Source: Phaeosaccion multiseriatum (Eukaryota; Ochrophyta, other classes). Taken from it: a stretch of 64,000 nucleotides of DNA. The stretch lies in the NCBI GenBank assembly GCA_965112735.1, contig OZ218963.1, positions 2,108,001 through 2,172,000 on the forward strand. The letters run 5' to 3'. Below the pieces are notes generated by a model. That model saw only the letters and a program-made list of their open reading frames with translations. It had not been told where the DNA came from and did no database searches. Position numbers and translations under genes: made by a program. Positions 59,001 through 64,000 of this stretch are shown here, in pieces. How positions within the stretch are numbered: the stretch's first letter is position 1; the number at the start of each line of letters is the position of its first letter.

Positions 59001-62000
59001 CAACACCAGCAACAGACGGAGACGTTAGGTACCAGCCGTTCCATCATACACGGGGTTTTCTGTGCTGGAACTGAGAGAGCTGACGCCGCCACACGATTAA
59101 CAAACATAAACACATTACATACATACCTAGCCACAACATCGAGGTTCACGTCCTTGGCGAGCTTCTTGGTTTTGGTGTAGAGCTCCAGAATCTGCTTGCG
59201 CCCCAAGATGTCGGGCAGAGGCACTGACACGTGGCGGTCGAACCTGCCGGGCCGGGTCAGAGCAGCGTCAAGGCCTGTGCTCGCGGAGGGGAGGGGAAAA
59301 AGGGGGAGGGGAGAGCAACAAAGAAGGGACACACACAGAGATAGAAACATACCAAACGTGACAACGAGCGAGTGTCAGGGGATTCGTCCGCTTGGCTGTG
59401 TCCACGTACACAGATCAATGGATGGTCCATACATACACGGCGCGTCATGTGAACTTTTCCTCTTGGGTTGGTAGCATCTACCTACCCACCTTCTGGGAAA
59501 TTGGTGGCGGCGATGACGATGACTCCCTGGTTCTGCTCGAATCCGTCCATCTCCACAAGGAGCTGATTCAGCGTCATCTTCATGGCTGTCTGCTCCTTCA
59601 GGTGCCTGAGGGGTGAGTGGTTTAAAGGATAAGACAGGTATGACACGACAGAGAAAGAGAGACAGATGCAAAGACAGAAAGGCAAGATGGATGGACAAAG
59701 GAGGGACAGTAAAACGCACACATTGTTGGCAGCTTCTATCGTCACAACCTTTCCTCTTCGTGTCTATCTGTCAAAAGACCCCGAATGAGCAACGAATCAA
59801 AAGAGACAACAGTTGAGGCACGAGGACAGCAAATCCTTGCTTGTGTCTGTCGAACAACCACCTTTCCACCTGGGGAGGGGCCAAGACAGCCTCAATCTTG
59901 GGGCGGCCCCATCACCATCACCCAGGTCACTCAGGTCAGTCAGAGAGTAGCACGCTCCTCCGCTCGTCACCTGCTTCCGCCGATGGCATCTATCTCGTCA
60001 ATAAATATGATGCATGGGCTCATCTTCTTGGCGCTTTCGAACAGGTCCCTCACACGCTTGGCGCCCACACCCACGAACATCTCCTCAAACTCCGAGCCTG
60101 TCAGTGATCAGTAAGTCGGTAAAGGAGAGGGGGGGGGGAGGGAAGAAGACCATAACGCTAACGTTACTCCGGGAGCACGAGGAAGGAGGGGGGGGAGAGG
60201 TGCAGAGGAAGAGCACAAGACGCACGCGCACTTCACTTTCAGTCCTCATTCTACAGGTTGCCTTGCTCTCTCTCTCCTCCCTTACGTACCTGACGTGTAG
60301 AAGAAAGGCACTCCGGCCTCTCCTGCAATCGCCCGCGCCAGAAGCGTCTTGCCTGCGTAAGCCCGAGCAGAGAGTACAGCACAACAAAACAGTTTATATG
60401 CATTCCATTCAAAATGTCTCCCGGCATAGAGGCATACGGCAAAGACTCGGATGATCGACGTATCATGAAGCGGAAGGCAAAGATGGCTTTTACAGAAGTG
60501 ATGTGCCCGAACAAGAGGGAGCCTCCCTACCTGTTCCGGGCTGGCCGAGCAGCAGCATGCCCTTGGGTAGCTTGCCCCCCAACCGAGTGAACTTGTTGGG
60601 GTCCCTGAGGTACATTACAATCTCCTCCAGCTCAGCTTTGGCCTACACAAGAACAAGGGGGGCAGAGAATGCAGGGCAGAAGAGTGCAAAGGAGTACTAA
60701 ATTTAGGGATGGTGGTGGGTGGGGGGGGGGGTCGGCGGGGCGGCACTACGCCCCCGAGTGAGCTGAGAGGGCAGCCGATAACTCCACAACATGGCCGCAC
60801 GTTGGTAAGCAACTGGCTTCGTAACCGCTTCCTTCTGGCATCCATTCACAGTTCGTGTCAAGTCTGGTGCTGACGAGACGCGTCCGCCATCTCGTGCGGG
60901 GGACTCACCTCATCCACGCCTACCACGTCACTAAAGCGTTTGTCGCTCTTCTCTGCCATGTGAATATTACTCCTGCTCGTAGGGAGAGGGGGTTAGGAGT
61001 GCAGAGAACAAAAGGAAGAAGAAGAATAATAATAAGAAAAAGAAGAAGAAGAAGAAGAAGAAGAAGAAGAAGAAGAAGAAGAAGAAGAAGAAGAAGAAGA
61101 AGAAGAAGAGGAAGAGGAAGAAGAGCAGCCCCAGGAGCAAGAGGAAGAGCGAGCGACTACCCCCGGCAATCCCGCCGGTCCGTGTCTATTCGCTGACTTA
61201 CGCCGGCATGCCGAGCTTGCCGAGTCCTCCTCCATCCATGAGTGCCCCCACTGCGGAAAGAACAAGGAAGGTCACTCCCAAGGTGCGCACCAACTTCCAT
61301 GCCTGGAAGGTAGGGAAGGGGAGTCAAGACGTTTGGGACGGGGGGGCGGGGGAGGAGGAGTAGCAGCAAGTACGAGTCCGTCAGTCGTACGCTAATGCCT
61401 GTGGTATGAAATAATGCCAAAGAGGAGGGGGCTTTGGGTTGAAAGACTTGCCTGGCTCTTCCAGCCAGCGCCCTCCCCAGCGCCCATGGTAACGTGCAAA
61501 GGGTCCTGGGCCGAGCTTCCTGCCCCTGGGCACATGAGAGAGAGAGAGAGGAGGAGATAAAGGCGAGGAGTGTCACTGCTGCTCTGGGGCCCTGCATATC
61601 TGACTGCCTTCAAGAATACTTCCATCCTCTCCTCCCCCTCTCCCCTCCCCCTCTCCCCTCCCGGTCCTCCAGTTCTCCAGTCCCCCACCCCCCCCTCTTT
61701 TCGTCCCTTGACACCCTCCCCTCAGTCCCTCTTCCCCGCCCCTCCGCTCCTCACCTACAGCGCCCATGCCACCCATTCCCATTCCCTGCATCCCTCCTCC
61801 TCCTCCCGCCGCCGCCACTGCTCCACCCTCTCCTGCATTGAGCATGCCCTGAACATGCGGCAGGTGCAGCTTCCCCGTGAGCGCCAGAGCTGCGATGTGC
61901 TCCTTAATGACCGCCTCATTGTTAGTGGCGTACTTGCCGCTGTTGATCCACTGCAGCGTGGCCTCCGGATAGGACTTGTTGAGCTCGCGCAGAAACCTTG

Positions 62001-62494
62001 CCTGGAGATGGATTACAAAAGCATTGGTTCTTTTATAGAGGAATTAAGCTGGGAGAAGACGAATTGTCCACTCTTGCTTTTCGAGGCGGGGTGAAGAGAA
62101 GGGAAGGGGGGGGAGTCTTTCATGGAGGGTGCCGCTCTCCGGTCAGCAGTGATGCGCTCTATTTGGCTGCGCCGCGCCCTTTGCCATGCTCCACACGACA
62201 AACATCCTTGGAAGCTCACGACTTGCCCCAGCAAGCACAACATGGAGAACGGACCTGGCTTGTAGGGTCGTTGGGGTTCTTGGCGGCGATGGCCTCGAGC
62301 TGCTTTAGCCGAGCAGTGCTGAATATCTTGCCGACAAAGGCCCGCTGCTGCTGCTGCTGGGCAGCTGCTCGTACTGAAGGCCACCCTCCCGTTCCCCCAA
62401 CTCCCGCTACTGCGGCTGCCGCCCCACCTCTCCTCGTCGCTGCTGACGCTGCTGGTGCCACCCCCCCTCCGCGCCCCGCCAACCCGCGGAGCAT
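56009..62494 (-). CDS. YME1: YME1-type i-AAA protease (FtsH family), mitochondrial
   Basis: ATP-dependent zinc metalloprotease of the mitochondrial inner membrane, quality control facing the intermembrane space. Sixteen phase-consistent exons: 62255-62494, 61755-62001, 61452-61519, 61202-61302, 60909-60972, 60531-60642, 60290-60352, 59971-60097, 59490-59605, 59127-59274, 58528-58702, 57950-58038, 57553-57654, 57086-57212, 56657-56797, 56009-56287; 732 residues. Seen: an Arg/Ala-rich presequence; a YME1-like N-domain ([20 protein letters not shown]); one transmembrane helix ([13 protein letters not shown]), as expected for i-AAA rather than m-AAA; Walker A GQPGTGKT (usual GPPGTGKT); pore loop FVGVGA; Walker [24 protein letters not shown]; zinc site [21 protein letters not shown]. 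The tail after residue 650 is Ala/Lys/Pro-rich. Intron 61303-61451 has a GC donor. Confidence 0.96.
58709..58760. repeat. (ATC/GAT)n microsatellite at a YME1 acceptor
   Basis: On the coding strand, a GCTGCT run is followed by about 50 bp of ATG repeat that leads directly into the acceptor GAGTAG of exon 58528-58702. The site has almost no pyrimidine tract. Confidence 0.75.
61018..61130. repeat. (GAA)n microsatellite in YME1 intron
   Basis: About 100 bp of AAG repeat on the plus strand, (CTT)n on the coding strand, upstream of the acceptor of exon 60909-60972. Confidence 0.92.
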
Positions 62495-62965
62495 CTCAAC
62501 AGGGCCCGCTACTTTTCGAGACGAGACGCACAAGGAGTAACCCTCTCCTGATTGCTTATTGCAAGGGCTTCTTTTCAGTAAAGAAGAATGAAGGGGAGGA
62601 AGGGGGGTGGGGGAGGGAGAGAAGAGCGAAGGAACAGAGAATCGAAATCGAATAGTTTTCTCGACATCGAAACTTCCACTTCCTTTACGAGTCTATTTTT
62701 CATTTTTTTTTTTTTTTTTTTTTATTTCCACCCTCTCTCGATCTCTCTCCCTGACAATGTACGATAAAAGTGTTGATAGCCACACCGAATTTGGGAAGAA
62801 GACGTGTATTGAAGTAGTGCACTACGCACCCGTGGCCTAATATCCTACTCTGCTCCTATTACTGTGTGGCTTCACCCATGATACAGCGGGACACATGTAC
62901 CAGGGCCAGGGCTTCAAGGGGCCACAGAACACCACAGGGGCTTCTCGTCAGCCTGCTAAAGTCGC
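62495..62965. other. Intergenic region between YME1 5' end and the next gene's 3' end
   Basis: Holds the YME1 5' region and a T homopolymer of about 20 bases (62704-62723). No gene seen. Confidence 0.5.
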
Positions 62966-64000
62966 TCACTTCTTCTCCTTCTTCGCGGCGATCTTAGCCT
63001 GTTTGGCGTCCCACTGAGCCTTCTTCTCGGGCGACATGGCGGCGATGCGCGCGTCCTTCGCCGCCTTCCACTCAGCCTTCTCCTCTGCGGTCATGTTCTT
63101 CCGCGCCTCGCGTCTCGCGGCCTTCCTCTCGGCCTTGCGCCTGTCCCGTCTCGCCTCGAAAGCCTCGAGCTCCTCGGGGGTCATGGCGGCAATCCTCGCC
63201 TCCCACGCCGCCGCGCGTGCGGCCCTCTCCTCGGGGGACTCGTTCTTCATGACCTCCATCCAGGCCTTTCGCCTCTCCTCTCTCTTTCCGTCCTTGTTGT
63301 CGTCGTTCTCGTCGTAGGAGGCGTCAGATCCCTCATCGGGCTCAGAGTCGGAGTCCTCCGCATCCTTGGCTGCCCTCCTTGCCTTCCTCTCCTCGGGCGT
63401 CAGCTTTCCACCTAGGTGCCCAAAGACAGGAATGAGGCAATGGGAAGTGGGGGGGCAGAGGCGGGAGTGGGGGGAGGGGGGGTGGAAAAGGCCAGGGGAA
63501 GGCCAGGGGAAGGGGAAGAAATATTCGCAAATTTTGGGCTGAGTCGACGAGCGAAGCGGTGATACTTCAAAGTTGTGCCAGGAGCCGCCGAGGAGTGTCA
63601 TCACACTCCGAATGGAAGGACCGAGGCACAGAGTTGACAGAGAGGGAGGGGTGCGAAGAAGGGGAAACCCAACACAAGTTTGCAAAGAACAGAACACTTC
63701 AAGGCAAAGGAAGGAAGGATGAGGAGCGGAGAGGAAACGCTGCACCGCTCCAAATGGCCACAAGCCCCGCCCTCCTGGTGCTGCTTCTGGGCTAGGGCCG
63801 GTACTACCACCGCCGCCGCCTCTGCCACCGCTTCCTCGCCCCTTCCTTTTCCGCGTGGATTCCATTTTCACTCAAAGATACGGGCGAGTCAACAAAAAGC
63901 CTCTTCACCAGTTGTATACCCTCTTCCACCTCTTTTCCTCGCCCACAGCCCCGCGGGCTCACCTGGCATGATGTCTTGAGTGGTAAAGTCTGGAAGTTCT
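62966..64000 (-). CDS. Charged coiled-coil protein, 3' end only
   Basis: Two exons are visible: 63963-64000 (continues beyond the window) and 62966-63411, joined in phase. The joined sequence begins ELPDFTTQDIMPGGKLTPEE, continues with an acidic Asp/Ser stretch, then a long Ala/Lys/Glu/Arg helix. The helix has repeated units of the form (M)(T/S)PEE/AEEK ... ARIAAM about every 25-30 residues and ends KIAAKKEKK. Predicted to be a soluble, extended coiled coil. No family recognised, and the N-terminus is missing. The intron between the exons (63412-63962) contains no coding sequence. Confidence 0.75.

Overview
This is nuclear DNA of a flagellated, intron-rich, G+C-rich protist. The genes carry many short GT-AG introns (about 100-650 bp) that are stuffed with microsatellites. 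Cilia genes, a Pro-Thr-rich (PT)n stalk and an N-terminal LRGG motif in a secreted or membrane protein would fit a stramenopile alga. That assignment is an inference; nothing in the window names the species. I rebuilt the spliced genes by hand from reading-frame phase and conserved motifs. For the seven recognised or well-supported spliced genes every exon junction is phase-consistent.

Layout. 2-18019 (+): the motor half of an axonemal inner-arm-type dynein heavy chain, 33 exons, 5' end outside the window. 18020-19984: intergenic DNA holding a TA-flanked inverted-repeat transposon inserted into a second inverted-repeat transposon. 19985-21251 (-): an unknown protein with a possible intron made by tandem duplication. 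21936-23332 (+): a small EF-hand-like, probably ciliary protein. 23637-about 26139 (-): a SHIPPO/ODF3-repeat protein with a one-base frame break. 26941-28158 (-): the tri-snRNP cyclophilin PPIH. 28754-40654 (+): PRP8, 18 exons, head-to-head with PPIH. 41242-42190 (+): a secreted or membrane protein of unknown function. 42742-43475: a complete 734-bp fold-back element with TA target duplication. 43996-45874 (+): a PWI-like, Q-rich and RGG-rich putative RNA-binding protein. 46260-50892 (-): an HHIP/sorbosone-dehydrogenase-like ectoprotein with a PT-rich stalk and C-terminal anchor. 51240-51466: a 227-bp inverted-repeat element. 51521-53593 (-): COQ5. 53594-56008: repeat-rich DNA with tandem duplications. 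56009-62494 (-): a YME1-type i-AAA protease, 16 exons. 62966-64000 (-): the 3' end of a charged coiled-coil protein.

Functional grouping. The first 26 kb is biased to cilia (dynein, SHIPPO protein, EF-hand-like protein). The centre carries two partners of the U4/U6.U5 tri-snRNP transcribed from one shared 595-bp intergenic region. COQ5 and YME1 are both mitochondrial inner-membrane functions. Many introns are purine-rich after the donor and pyrimidine-rich before the acceptor. The most notable non-gene signals are the transposon-in-transposon with its empty site visible elsewhere in the window, and the candidate newborn intron.
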